This document shows positions 31,201-41,547 of a stretch of 64,000 nt of DNA, piece after piece (within the stretch, counting starts at the first letter, position 1; each line of letters begins with the position of its first letter). The stretch comes from Paraphaeosphaeria minitans (lineage: Eukaryota; Ascomycota; Dothideomycetes; Pleosporales; Didymosphaeriaceae): the NCBI GenBank assembly GCA_015832175.1, contig WJXW01000015.1, positions 1,116,001 through 1,180,000 on the forward strand, written 5' to 3'. The notes beneath the pieces were generated by a model, which saw nothing but the letters and a program-made list of their open reading frames with translations, did not search any database and was not told the DNA's origin. The position numbers and the translations under genes are program-made.

Positions 31201-32999
31201 ATGCGTCCCCCAGGCCGCCAGCGGCTCCCGCCCATTACGCTACGGAACCTAGAAGAGCACGCAGACCGCTTTGCCAACACGGCGCATAAGTCTAGAGCTA
31301 TTAAAGCTGCTAGAGCTACAAGATCTCGGCGTAAGATGGTTATAAGCCATATAAGTTAGATACCTACTTACTCCATAGTGTAGGAGCTGCACCTAGAACA
31401 CCATCGCCGCCAGCAAGGCCGGTTAAAAAGACGCGTGTCACGAAGACAAAGGCACAGGCGGCACTAGTAGAAACTGCTCCTACTACTGCTACTCCTCCTG
31501 TTATTATTGAAGTGGCTGAGACACCGCCCTATCGTCCAACACAGAGCTTGCCTTACTCCAATATAGCAGAACTCTTGCAAGTCTCATCACCAACTATCCA
31601 GCTAGTTCAAGGCCTCCAGTCGTCTCCACCACCTATTGAACTTGAAATAGCTCCTAAGCCACAAGTTGTTACAGGACTACCTATACTTAGGTACATAATT
31701 GAGGTTTCCTTTACTGTTCGCGTGAACTCAAAATTTGTTGTCCGAAGCGAGAAAACCTACAGTCGAGAGGACCTATGGCTGTCAGCGTTTGAGGATAAAG
31801 TGGAGGAGATGAGGAGCAGCAAGGCTTCTGGAATTGAAGGCAGAGACTGTACAGTACGCTGCACGTCACTATCCTATCGGGCGATAACTCGAGGAGCTAT
31901 CTGGAAAGCTGAGACGATTGAAGACTTTGGTGACGACGTTAGCATATCCTTTTTGGACAATGTTGATAGGCATGTCGTCAGCCTCTCCGCGCGGTCTCCA
32001 GTTGAACTTGTGCAGATGAGGCTTGAACAGAAGCTAGAGTGCAACTTAATTGGGAGGGCGTTCTCGCGCAGTCAGTACGCTAACGAGCCATCCTCTGACA
32101 AGCTAGAGATCTTGACTGCGCTTGAGTCCTCAGCTGGCAATCGAACAAAGCAACAGATAGTTGAAGGTCGCATGATAAAGAGGGCAGAGGAAAAGGCAGA
32201 GCGTCGTGCAGCCCAAGTTGAGGCTATCCGGACTGCGCATGACCACGTAGGGGCAATTAATAACCGCTGGCGTTGTACAGAGGAGGCTGTCTGTACCAAC
32301 AGAGGTGGCTATTGTTATGTACCTTTTGGTCAGATGGCCCACTACCAAATTAAAGCTGTTGATATAGAGGCTTGGGCTCAAGAGATAGTTATTGGTACGA
32401 CTAACGTCAGTGTTGAAAGTCCACCTATTAAGCTACTCCAGCACTGGAGGGAGGATGAAAAGAGAGAGAGAGATGAGCGGAGGGAGGCTGAGAGACTTGA
32501 TAGAGCATGGCGCGTAGAGGAAACCCGGCGACGACAGCAGCAACAGTCATACTTCCTGCCACCCCAGCTGCCAGCTCATGCTTATGCCTGGCCACCTTCT
32601 ACTGCTCCTGCTCCTCCTCCACCAGCCCCGAGCATCTGGCCTCTCGCGGCAACAAACGATACCACAAACGCCAGGTATACGGCATCTCGCCGCTCCCCAG
32701 TGTCATCAAGCCCTGTATCTGGGCGTGGTTGCGCGGACGACAGGACAGTCGTGAGGCAGTTCTTTCAGTGGCTAATTGCCCAGCAGCCAGAGGATGACCA
32801 GGAGGACTACAGCGAGGCGGCGCGCGTCGCGATAGATCAGAGGTGGACAGTTGAGGATATCCGAGCAATGTCCAACCCAAAAGGCGATCTATACACAATC
32901 GCGATGGGTTTTGGACTAAAGGATGGTGTTATCCGCCACCTCCGTGAGGAGCTGCGATTGTTCAAGCCAGCTTACCGCGCGCGTGGCGGGTCGGAGTAG
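31201..32999 (+). CDS. Accessory protein of the Tc1-like element (about 581 aa)
   Basis: ATG at 31201. Exon 1 is 31201-31330, intron 31331-31383 (GTAAGA to TGTAG, 53 nt), exon 2 31384-32999; the frame is kept. The N-terminus is basic and Pro-rich (RAIKAARATRSR, PPARPVKKTRVTKTK), fitting a nuclear or DNA-binding tail. Then follow a globular region (LRYIIEVSFTVRV), a Cys-bearing motif (RWRCTEEAVCTNRGGYCYV, then MAHYQIKAVDIEAWA) that might bind zinc, a charged helix (EDEKRERDERREAERLDRAW), a Pro-rich linker, and a C-terminal helical module (WTVEDIRAMSNPKGDLYTIA, IRHLREELRLF). I have seen similar C..C.N....C...HY patterns in fungal hypothetical proteins but cannot name a family. Being enclosed by the repeats, it probably aids transposition or its control; that is inference. 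Confidence 0.75.
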
Positions 33000-33124
33000 T
33001 CCTATAAGTTTCTTTGTTTATCTCTACCTCAACATGATACCCCAGCAACAATATATAGTATATGATACCTAAAAGCAAGCTGTTTGTATGATATAGAGTA
33101 TGAATTAGTATAGAACGTGATATC

Positions 33125-34252
33125 CTACTCCTCAAAGGCAAAGTCTGTCTCAAGCCTCAGCTGATCATGGAGACCATCTAGCACTGTCTGCTCCATATAG
33201 AGACCTCCAGCAGCGTGTTGAAAGTGCTTTCTTGCAAATCTATCACAGCCACTTTCTGCAATTGCTGCCCGCAAGAAGTCGCCAAAGCCACTATCTCCTG
33301 GAAAACGTGTCCGTATATAGCAGTAGTTACGCCGGATCCATGCCTTCAAGACGGCAAAGGTAAGCTCAATAGGATTGTAGTCAGGAGAGTACGGCGGCAG
33401 GTATCGTACTACAAACCCAGCGTCGCGGAGTAGACGTGGCACGTCGTTGTTCGTGTGGATAGAGACATTGTCAAGTACAATAACAACTGGGGGTCCACCA
33501 AATTTGACTCGTAGAGCAGGTATAAGCTCCAGTTCCACCCACTCAATAAACTCCTCCCGGCTGTAGTAGCCCTCCTTGATGCCTGTACACGGCAAATACC
33601 CATCAACAGTATACGCTGGCAAGATGGCCCAAGTCTTACCACGCTTTATGTCTTGCGTATAGCGCATCTCTTCACCGATAGGAGCGTAGGCGTGGTGCCT
33701 CCATCCAGTTTTCTCGTTGAAGATAGATTCATCAAGGAATACAACATCCTCTGCAGCATACCGCCTCATAGAATCGCGGTAGTAACCACGGAGCTCCTCA
33801 TTGCGGTCAATGGCGTATGGGCGCAGCGTTTTACGACCCCAGCCCTCTCTCTTCAACAGGCGACTGATAGTGGACTGAGTGATAAAGATGCCACGCTCAA
33901 CGCTCAACCACCATACCATCTCGTCCTGATACATCCAGCCATGTCGTAGTAGCTCACCGCGGAGAGCAAGTGAGTCTTCCTTTGCTAGTTTTGGAGGACG
34001 CCCAAGCTTGCCAGTAAGAGCCTTCCGTACACAACCAGTAGTTATGATATTATTATAGACATTGCGTACAGCATGTCTTGAACAACCAACTTGGTCTGCA
34101 ATCTCCTGCTCATGCCAACCTAGGCAGAGATACCGATTAATTTCTAGCCTCTTTAAGTTTGTCAGACCATGGGCAGCGTAGAAGGGCCCAGCAGGAGGTG
34201 GTTCAAGGGCTGATAGAGATGTCCGAACGCCGTGGGCGCGATGGGCGGCCAT
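33125..34252 (-). CDS. Tc1-like DD34E transposase (375 aa)
   Basis: Cuts and pastes the element. I start it at the ATG at 34252 (MAAHRAHG); the frame is open a little further upstream. Residues about 35-150 hold two helix-turn-helix units (KRLEINRYLCLGWHEQEIAD, HAVRNVYNNI, then QSTISRLLKREGWGRKTLR) separated by a GRPPK hook-like motif. The catalytic core has the first Asp in VVFLDES, the second in VVIVLDNVSIH and the Glu in YSPDYNPIE, with 34 residues between second Asp and Glu (DD34E). Length is normal for Tc1-like enzymes. The frame is fully open. Its leader lies in the right inverted repeat, where GTAAGT to TGCAG (34330-34271) would be a leader intron. Confidence 0.92.
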   Translation of the reverse strand: MAAHRAHGVRTSLSALEPPPAGPFYAAHGLTNLKRLEINRYLCLGWHEQEIADQVGCSRHAVRNVYNNIITTGCVRKALTGKLGRPPKLAKEDSLALRGELLRHGWMYQDEMVWWLSVERGIFITQSTISRLLKREGWGRKTLRPYAIDRNEELRGYYRDSMRRYAAEDVVFLDESIFNEKTGWRHHAYAPIGEEMRYTQDIKRGKTWAILPAYTVDGYLPCTGIKEGYYSREEFIEWVELELIPALRVKFGGPPVVIVLDNVSIHTNNDVPRLLRDAGFVVRYLPPYSPDYNPIELTFAVLKAWIRRNYCYIRTRFPGDSGFGDFLRAAIAESGCDRFARKHFQHAAGGLYMEQTVLDGLHDQLRLETDFAFEE

Positions 34253-34270
34253 CTGGCGCGTTGGTGACAA

Positions 34271-34456
34271 CTGCAACACCAAGAAAGTCAGTATAGCCTC
34301 TATGCGCGTGAATCTACGACCTCAACTTACCTGACCCGTAAACGGCGCGTGGGCGGGGCGGCGGGCGCGGCATCTACCAATTTCGACGCTCTATATAATT
34401 AGTGTGGTGGGGGGAAAATCGACGATGCGCGCCAAGCTTTCCCAGAATTATGCATC
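34271..34456 (-). repeat. Right terminal inverted repeat with 5'-leader intron
   Basis: Inverted partner of 31007-31191. On the minus strand it contains CAG then GTAAGTTGAGG, ending TGTTGCAG (60 nt), shortly before the transposase ATG. Confidence 0.75.
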
Positions 34457-34458
34457 TA

Positions 34459-36020
34459 ATAGATTGTTTTTCGTCCGCCTTGGCGGGTCTGTTATTATAG
34501 TGAGTTTTTTTCGTTCGTACCGTCGAGGCCACAGTCGACTGCTTCTACTGTCAGAATGTGTACGTTACAAATCAGAGAGATGGGCATATCGCTACCGATG
34601 AAGACCTTTCGCCCGCAGCCGATGGCTTTGACCGCTTCCTTAGTAGATTTATGTACGCCGTCTTGTAGATCCATCGATGGAGATGGGTTTTCAGCCAACA
34701 AAAGGTCAGCGGTCTGGCAATGCTTCATTCGGGGCCAACGTACGTCTCTCTGTATATAGGAACTTCATGGGAAAGATTCTTGCGGGATGTTGTCGAGTTT
34801 CCAGGGACTCGTAATCGTCGTCCACGGTCTACGATTTTGCTCCAAAGTACAGGATCATAGGTAGTCAACAACTCGTCCAGCTCTTTATCGATCGTGTCGG
34901 GAGTCGATGCAGAGTCAGGCAGAGCGTCTAGGTCCTGTGGAAGTTCTTGGACACTTTTTGCACTCCGTTGGATCGTACACGTTTACAGAATCGTATGGCA
35001 CCACCACGTTCTGTAGCGCATGGGAGGCCCAAACGCCCCGTAATGTCGCGAATCGGCGGTTCTTGACTGCCGAAGAATACTGCGCAGTCGTCCCTACTCC
35101 AATCCTGAAGCGTAGGATCTCTCATAGTGAATGGTGTCCGTTCGTAAGTATCATTCGGGGTCGATTCCGATGAGAGGCGCCTGAGGATGCAAGCTCACTG
35201 CTAGGTTTTCTTCTTCGACATAGACGAAGGAAGATAGAGAGTAGTGATGGAAGCTAGTCCCGAGTGAGTTAGCAAGTTTGATGGCTCGAGCTTGCACGCT
35301 AGCATTGAAAAGGCGGAGCTGTCGAGGATGCTAACCGCTACAGACGCCGCTGGCTTACGGCGACCGTAAGCAAATAATCTTCACGCTGTGGTTTCCGAGA
35401 CTTTGCCCGATGATGCTAATGCTAATGCTAATTGCAGGCCATACGACATTCTTCATGCTTACCTGTTCCATTAGCTCGCAGGCCACCCAAGCTCGCGGCT
35501 GTCCGATCAAGAAGTTTTTGGATGGACGAGATGCAGGATAGGACGGTTTTGGCTGATGCGGTCGTTCTTCGAAGGTACTGCACTGCACGGACACTCTTGC
35601 GGAGCCATCCCGTCAGAGGTCCCCTGATTGCACGTTCTCGGGTTGTGATCAGCGTGCGACAGGGCAAATAGCATTTCTGTCGTCATCGTTATTCGTACTC
35701 ACATCTGTGGGAGTGTCACCAAATGCCAGCCTGCTCGAGAGGAAAGTGTGCTGCCGATGGAGTTACGATGGACGATTCTGTCAGCTAAACAACATGCTCC
35801 CACCGGTATGATCCTCGACAGGAATTGTATCTAGGCTATCGGCCCGCATATGGTGAAAGTTGATGCTAAGATGCCGTTATGGTGTAAAATTGAAAACTAA
35901 GCATGTCAGTTTTGGTGGAAGCGAATGGCATCGGTGAGTGCGCGAAATGCGGTGTCGTGGCAGCTCATCTCAATGGCCCTCCTGAACGACATCTCATGAT
36001 TTCCCACTGCAGACAGTAAG
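34459..36020. other. No firm gene
   Basis: A minus frame with a genuine ATG at 34728 (MKHCQTADLLLAENP) runs 77 codons and opposing frames exist near 34,900-35,170. None has a family or intron support. A short ATGCTAATGCTAATGCTAAT triplication is seen at about 35,412-35,431. Confidence 0.35.
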
Positions 36021-37607
36021 CTACGCCTCAGCAGCCTTCTGCACAACTTGTTGGCTGTCCACCAAACTCACTGTCTCCCGAAGTGAGAAGCGGCGATCGT
36101 ATGCTTTACATATGACGTCTAAGTCGTCATCATTTCCTTGCTCTTTCAGCCAGATATCTCCACGGTAAGGTCGCCCTGGAACTCGATCGATCGTGCGCTC
36201 CATTGCCGCAGAGATTTGGACCGTAAATTGCCTAGACCACTGTTCGTCCTCTGGATCGTCCCAATGCAGCTCAAACCGGGCGAGCGCTTGGCCAAGTGGC
36301 ATGGAGCACTGGTGCTGTAACTCGGTCATACGTCCACCTCCTTGGATGACTAGTGCGTACATGCGCTCGCGTGCCGGATGGTCCTGGACGGACTAAAATG
36401 TCCCGTACAAGTTGAGTAGCAGCTCTCCACAATCAGGAACAACCCAGTGAGAGATTGAGGTGAAATAAGAGCTTGCCATTTCGCGCGCCGATACGGCCGG
36501 CTTCCAGTATTGCAAAGGGTCTTGATGTAAGTCCTCTGGAGTCACCTCGGCTAGCCTCATCGGGTCCGCGGCTAGCTCTTCTGCAGCTGGAATCATCCTC
36601 AAAGCGAGCAGGGGTCCATCGTGCCAGCCCAGCAGCCCCAACATCAAAGATGCCACCTCGGAGCCGAGGTGCTTCTTTAGCAAGTCCAGAGTTTCCGCGA
36701 CAGACAATAGGCTGACCACATTGAACGAGCATATCAGTTCAGTCTCGAAGTGGAAGCGGAACGATATCGACACATCGCGAGGTAGTGTTGCAGCGTGTGC
36801 GAAGGCATGTTGCGAAACGCACGTCGCCAGTTGGGATTTGGATAGACTTTGAAAACGCCAGGAAACCAAAGGCGGCTGGTCGAGGAGGCGCAGTCGAATC
36901 TCGGTGACGACACCAACTCTTGCCGCTGCACCACCCCGCATGGCGTGCAGCAGATCCGGATGGCTGTTCTCGTTGACATCCACTTTCGACCCGTCCCACA
37001 GCACAACGCGACCACCCAGGACTGACTGGCGGCCGAGACCGTAGCGCCGAGCTAAGGCAATGTCCCAACCTGCTGTGAGGAAGTGTCCCCCGGCTCCCAC
37101 GCCAAAACAATCTCCGTGCGGGACTGCCTTTGCTTTGCTCGCTAGCGCAGGTACCAGTTGGCCCAAGATACACCCAGGCTCTATGCTCAAGACATCATCG
37201 GTGATCCTCTGCCCCGTCATTGACCGCATGCTGATCATAATTCCAGAGCATGAGGCTTCATTGGAGTACCCGTGCCCACCACTCCTCACCGAGACGGGGT
37301 ATGTGCTGTAGAGATTCAATGATGCGAGCAAGCTGACGGTTTTGATGACCTCCTCTTCGCATCGGGGCGAAACTATCACAGCCGGAACGACAGCGGCCCG
37401 ATCGTGCATCGTTGCTTCGGCCGGGAATGCGCGTCCTTGGGTTTCATACACTGGTATTCCGCGGTCCCTCAGGCCATCTACGAATGCTATCAACTCGAAA
37501 GGTAGTCCATCGCTTTTGACAGTTTGCGGGAAACTTGCTGCAGCGTCTGTGTGGGACATGGATGGTGGGGTGCTGGCCCCGTGCGTCTGAACCATTCGAG
37601 CGGGCAT
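36021..37607 (-). pseudogene. Berberine-bridge-like FAD oxidoreductase with one stop
   Basis: From the ATG at 37607 the frame is open for 404 codons to a TAG at 36395-36393. It then continues in the same frame (SVQDHPARERMYALVIQGGG) to 36021, for 528 codons in all. FAD-binding (PCMH-type) features: VSVRSGGHGYSNEASCSGIM with the His that tethers FAD, HGDCFGVGAGGHFLTAGWD with the Cys of a bicovalent linkage, RRYGLGRQSVLGGRVVLWDG, and HPDLLHAMRGGAA. The substrate domain follows, with TSISHWVVPDCGELLLNLYG just before the stop. No signal peptide is obvious. Such enzymes oxidise sugars, alkaloid-like or polyketide intermediates; no biosynthetic partners are nearby. Only the single stop argues against function, so a recent lesion or a base-call error is possible. 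Confidence 0.8.
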
Positions 37608-38522
37608 GATGGGGGCAGGAGAGATGCTGAAGAGCTCTGGCCCAGGAACTGAGTATATGCCGCCGCGGGGACTACTCGATCTTCATGTAGACAGCTTTTA
37701 TAGTTGTTGCAAGTTATCCTGCAAGCAGATAGGTCCAGGACTTGGCGGACCAGCTTCCGGCGACCCTGCTGACCGGCTCACTGTGGGCCAGTGCACCAAC
37801 GATTACCATTTGTGCGGGGAAGTAGCGCTTGATGTAACCTTGTTCGTTGTTCTATGCGATCAGCAGCCACAGTCTACCGTGAGCAAGGTGGACTGGTGAG
37901 CTTCGAATGATGACGGGGTACAGCAGGCTGCATGGCCTGTCGCCGGAAACCGCTCGTGTCCACTTGCACAGACACTGATGGGCTGGGTACGCCAACAGCC
38001 AAGCCCTAAAACCATGACAGAGCTAACGTTAGTCGTGATCATGCTTTAGTCACCAAAGTGATCGAATGGATTACGCAGTCCAATCGCACGTGGAATGCAT
38101 ATCTGTTTCAAAGCGGTGAAAATTGCACTGTTGTCGGTGGTTTTGGTCGAACAGCTGTCACCTTTCAAAGATTTCCGATATGCAACCATAGTAGGATGAA
38201 ATTAGTTGATTGTCTGCTAAGCAAAGAAGGTGAGCGCAGCCTAGCCGAGACGCGGAGGTCAGCACAAGTCACGTCGAAACAACCCTTGATAACGCAACAG
38301 CAGATAATCGTTCAATGCCAATTAGATCTCACCACCGTAACGTTTCAGCATGTCTATCACGAGTAGGACAAGGAAAAAAGCGTTAAGGATAACATCTGTA
38401 GCACAAAAGAACATTGCGGCCTACACGCGAGCGAGGCTGCGAGGTGCGCCTTTCGTCGGAAGAGTTGCGACGTCGTAATTACCGGGGAATAGCATCGCAA
38501 GTGGCCGAATCCCGTGTATCAA
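37608..38522. other. Intergenic between two minus-strand genes
   Basis: This is the upstream region of the oxidoreductase and the downstream region of the LsdA/Rds1-like gene. Short frames only. Confidence 0.35.
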
Positions 38523-40306
38523 TCACAGTGACAGACTGATAACGATTGGGCCTGCTAGTGTAGCTGCCGTCAGCTCGTCGATGCTGGTGAGTTCTGGTTG
38601 CGCTGCCAGGACTGCAAATGCCGTCCCAGAGAGTCCTGGCGGAACGCGTGTTGTGCCGGAACCATCTCCAAGCACCGTCAACGGGGTAAATACCGGGACA
38701 TCCAACTGGTTCACCCATCCGATGAACAATGGCTTGCCCGACCGCGTCGCGGCAGCCCTTCCCGCAGCATCCCAAATAAAAGTGACCTCACCATCTTGCC
38801 GAGCGTATCCATCAGTCCTGCCGTTCATGGTGAGGGTCGGCAAGATGGGTAGAGGTAGTTCAACAGCGCATGAGCCAGGCTGGACATGGCCCAGCGCCAG
38901 GTTGTATGCCCACGCTGCTGTTGCAGGTGTCTCGAACGATTCTATGCTGGCATTAGAGACCGTGTGGGTATGGAGTAATGCATTCTGTTTAGCCGCGACG
39001 CTGGCCATACTGGACAGCAAGACGGTAGCGGGGGTGTCTGTTGGAGGGAGCGATTCTGCCAGAGAAATGAAGACGCCAAGCTCGATGGATTTCAAGACGG
39101 CCACAAGCGAGACGAGCTCAGTCACATTGCTGGGAGCACTGTATTGGCAGGGAGGCACATCTTCGCCGCCAGAGCGACGGAGCAGCATTTGTAGAGCCTC
39201 CAACTGTATCTGCTCTTGCTGTTGTGGTCGTCTCAGTAAGTAGACGCTAGCAGAGAAGGTGTGGAGATAGAGCTTACCTCAGAGATATCAGCGACCAATG
39301 ACGCGAGAAAGGAAGCACCATAATTTGCTTCCGTCGACCGCCTGGTGTACAATTTACTCGTGTTAAGAACCGAGACTCCCAGGTTCTTCAGGAACTGAGC
39401 TAGCTGAAGAGCGTCGTCTGCCGATGGAGACAAGCTTATCGTCGCATTTCCTGAGCTCAACTTGGGCCTAGGTGTCGACCCTGCAGGCTTTGAAAGGCCT
39501 GTAGAGGCTGATGCTTGTGCGGTTTGATTCATCAGATTGGTGTTGTTACTAGGGGCTGTCGGAGTGAGGTCGCTGCCCGATGATGAACCACCACCGATGG
39601 CAGTCACTGCAGGGGCAATGCTATCGAAAGTTGTAGCACGGTATACATCTGATTCATTGCCAACATTTCCTACCCCAGTAAGGGCTGGTGGCAAAGCACC
39701 AGTGGTGGAGATCCACCCATCGTGACTCGTGTCAGTCGTGTCGGCAATCGCCATCGTCCTACTAGGGTCTGCCGCAAAACTATTGGAGTCACTCGTAATT
39801 TGTGCAGTCACAGTGTTGCTGCTGGCCACTACGAGCGGACTGGTCACCATTGTGCTTTGACTTGCGACCGACGAGGAAGAGCTGCGAAGCGAAGAGTCTC
39901 GTCCCAAGGCAGAGCTACGCGAGAAAGCCTCGCCATCTGTCCCATTGCTAACTAAGCTCGGGCTGGGTATGCCAGTTTGAATGCCAGATGCTGGCAGTGA
40001 AGCCACAGATCCACCAGTGTTGCTGACTACCACAGGTGTGGCGGTGGAGATGGCTTCGCTGAAGGTGATTGTGACAGGAATTGTAGTCAGTGTAAGACCA
40101 CTGTAAATCATCGTGACCGATGGCCAGATGGTGCCGTTAGAAAAAGGGCCGCCAGATCTAGGAAAACAGTACTGCTCCAAAGTAGAAAGCGCAGAAGCCG
40201 TGGTTGAGGCACCGTGGCTCGAAGCCCCACTGCAGCCTAGCAAAGCGCTCGTCGTGAGCAGGAGAACGTGTTTGGTCATGATGCAGCAATCGGTAGTGAA
40301 TCGCAT
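38523..40306 (-). CDS. Secreted Ser/Thr-rich LsdA/Rds1-like protein, two exons
   Basis: Exon 1 is 40306-39278, intron 39277-39219 (GTAAGC to ACAACAG, 59 nt), exon 2 39218-38523; 574 aa. The second in-frame ATG (40279) gives a clear signal peptide (MTKHVLLLTTSALLGCSG) and may be the true start. About 250 residues of low-complexity Ser/Thr/Val sequence follow, probably O-glycosylated, then the ferritin-like helical region: DDALQLAQFLKNLGVSVLN, and across the splice junction SLVADISE plus QEQIQLEALQMLL, then CQYSAPSNVTELVSLVAVLK and SMASVAAKQNALL. The order matches the gene at 22,535, including the late beta-rich half. The join restoring the E..Q..E helix supports the intron. A C-terminal hydrophobic run (TLAGPIVISLSL) might be a GPI-type signal. 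Confidence 0.72.
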
Positions 40307-40769
40307 CGAAAGTGCGCAGCGGGCTCATATACTCATGTCTGGACGCAGTGCTTATCTCCGGCCGTACACGTGTAAGCAGCCTGCAAATCCGTCACCGCTC
40401 ATTCAGATGGCTTACTCACATCTCGATGATTATCTGCTGCTAACTAAATTATTGCCATGTGACGGGAAGATCGGGTGTTCCAACGCGTCAGGTTCTCAGC
40501 TGTACTTCATGTCAGACGCTACACGTGCGATCTAGATTACCGTCAGCAGCTACTGTATATTTCCGGTCTTTGGTGTTTTGCCACATACACTAGATGGGAC
40601 TGGAAAGGATGTTGTCCGATGTGCTCGCAAAGACACGAGACGGCAGATACAGTCAGTCATCACAAAATGAAGGGATCAGTGGAGTAGAGGAAGCGGCGGT
40701 ATGCACCAAAGTATATTCAGGCTAGGACGTGTCACGAGACAAGATTTCAAGCTCGCCTGCAACACATTT

Positions 40770-41547
40770 CTATTGCCTAGAGCCGAATCCGTTATCCATT
40801 CCTCGGACCTTTAGCCTGGGAAAGGGAGACCGGTCGGGCTGCTTTGGTGCTGCTGCTGCTGCTGCTGTAGGAATCTCAACATTTGTTGGAAATCTTGGCT
40901 AGAGACCGGATGTTAGTAACCTGAACAACTTGAAAGAATGACACATACGGCACTTCGCCTTGCTGTGGAGGCAGAGCTGAGCGCTCAACCGGATCACGCG
41001 GCGCAGTCTCTGGCACCGGAACATGCCCTGACCGAGCGCCCTGCGTGTTTTGTGCACTCGATGACGGTGGCAGCGGATTCGACCGGCGAAAACTCGAGTT
41101 GAGCTGAAGGCGCAAGGCATTCATTTGCTTTGCTAAAGCCTCCAGAGCGCCTTTAGTACCGGACGACCCCACGAGTGCTTCGACCGCCTGCACCCGCTCT
41201 TTGAGTGCTTCGATTTCCTGCTGGATATCCTTCAACTGCTGATCCTGGCGCTGTCCTCGTGCGTACTCAACTTTCGTGAGCTCATGCACTGCTTGGACGA
41301 TCTCGTGGCTCTCGGGAGCAGTCTGCGCATCCGGTCGGCCGTCCCTCGTCGCGCTGCTGAAGACTTGTCAGCCATCTCATCGACGTCGAGGACGTGTGTG
41401 CACAGCAACGTAGCCTGCTTACCTTGCTTGCTGCGTTGGAAAGTTCCCAGGGAGAGGCCCAGGAGAGAACGAGTGAGTTAACTTCCCTGAGAAGTTCGTA
41501 CCGAAGATGTCTCCAGTATCTGATGCGGTCAAGTCTTGGAAATCCAT
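40770..41547 (-). CDS. Coiled-coil hypothetical protein (221 aa), three exons
   Basis: ATG at 41547. Exon 1 is 41547-41423, intron 41422-41357 (GTAAGC, branch GCTGAC, acceptor CTTCAG, 66 nt), exon 2 41356-40945, intron 40944-40899 (GTGTCA, branch TACTAACA, acceptor CTCTAG, 46 nt), exon 3 40898-40770 ending TAG. The frame is kept throughout and single unspliced frames break at each intron. The product starts MDFQDLTASDTGDIFG, has a coiled coil in the middle (QLKDIQQEIEALKERVQAVE, LEALAKQMNALRLQLNSSF), then Ser/Pro/Gln-rich sequence. A run of six Ala comes from a GCA repeat (CTG repeat on the plus strand, about 40,847-40,867). Function unknown. Confidence 0.68.

Larger units (their letters stand above)
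31007..34456. mobile_element. Complete Tc1-like (DD34E) transposon with two genes
   Basis: The 3,450-bp element is bounded by TA dinucleotides (31005-31006 and 34457-34458) and starts and ends with GATGCATAATTCTGGG and its reverse complement. The inverted repeats are about 185 bp and roughly 90% identical by eye. Inside are two convergent genes: an accessory protein (+) and a transposase (-), with about 125 bp between their stop codons. No internal stops or frameshifts are visible in either, so it may be autonomous. It lies about 150 bp beyond the 5' end of the kinase-like pseudogene. Tc1/mariner elements usually encode only a transposase, so the second gene and the very long repeats are notable. 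Confidence 0.9.
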
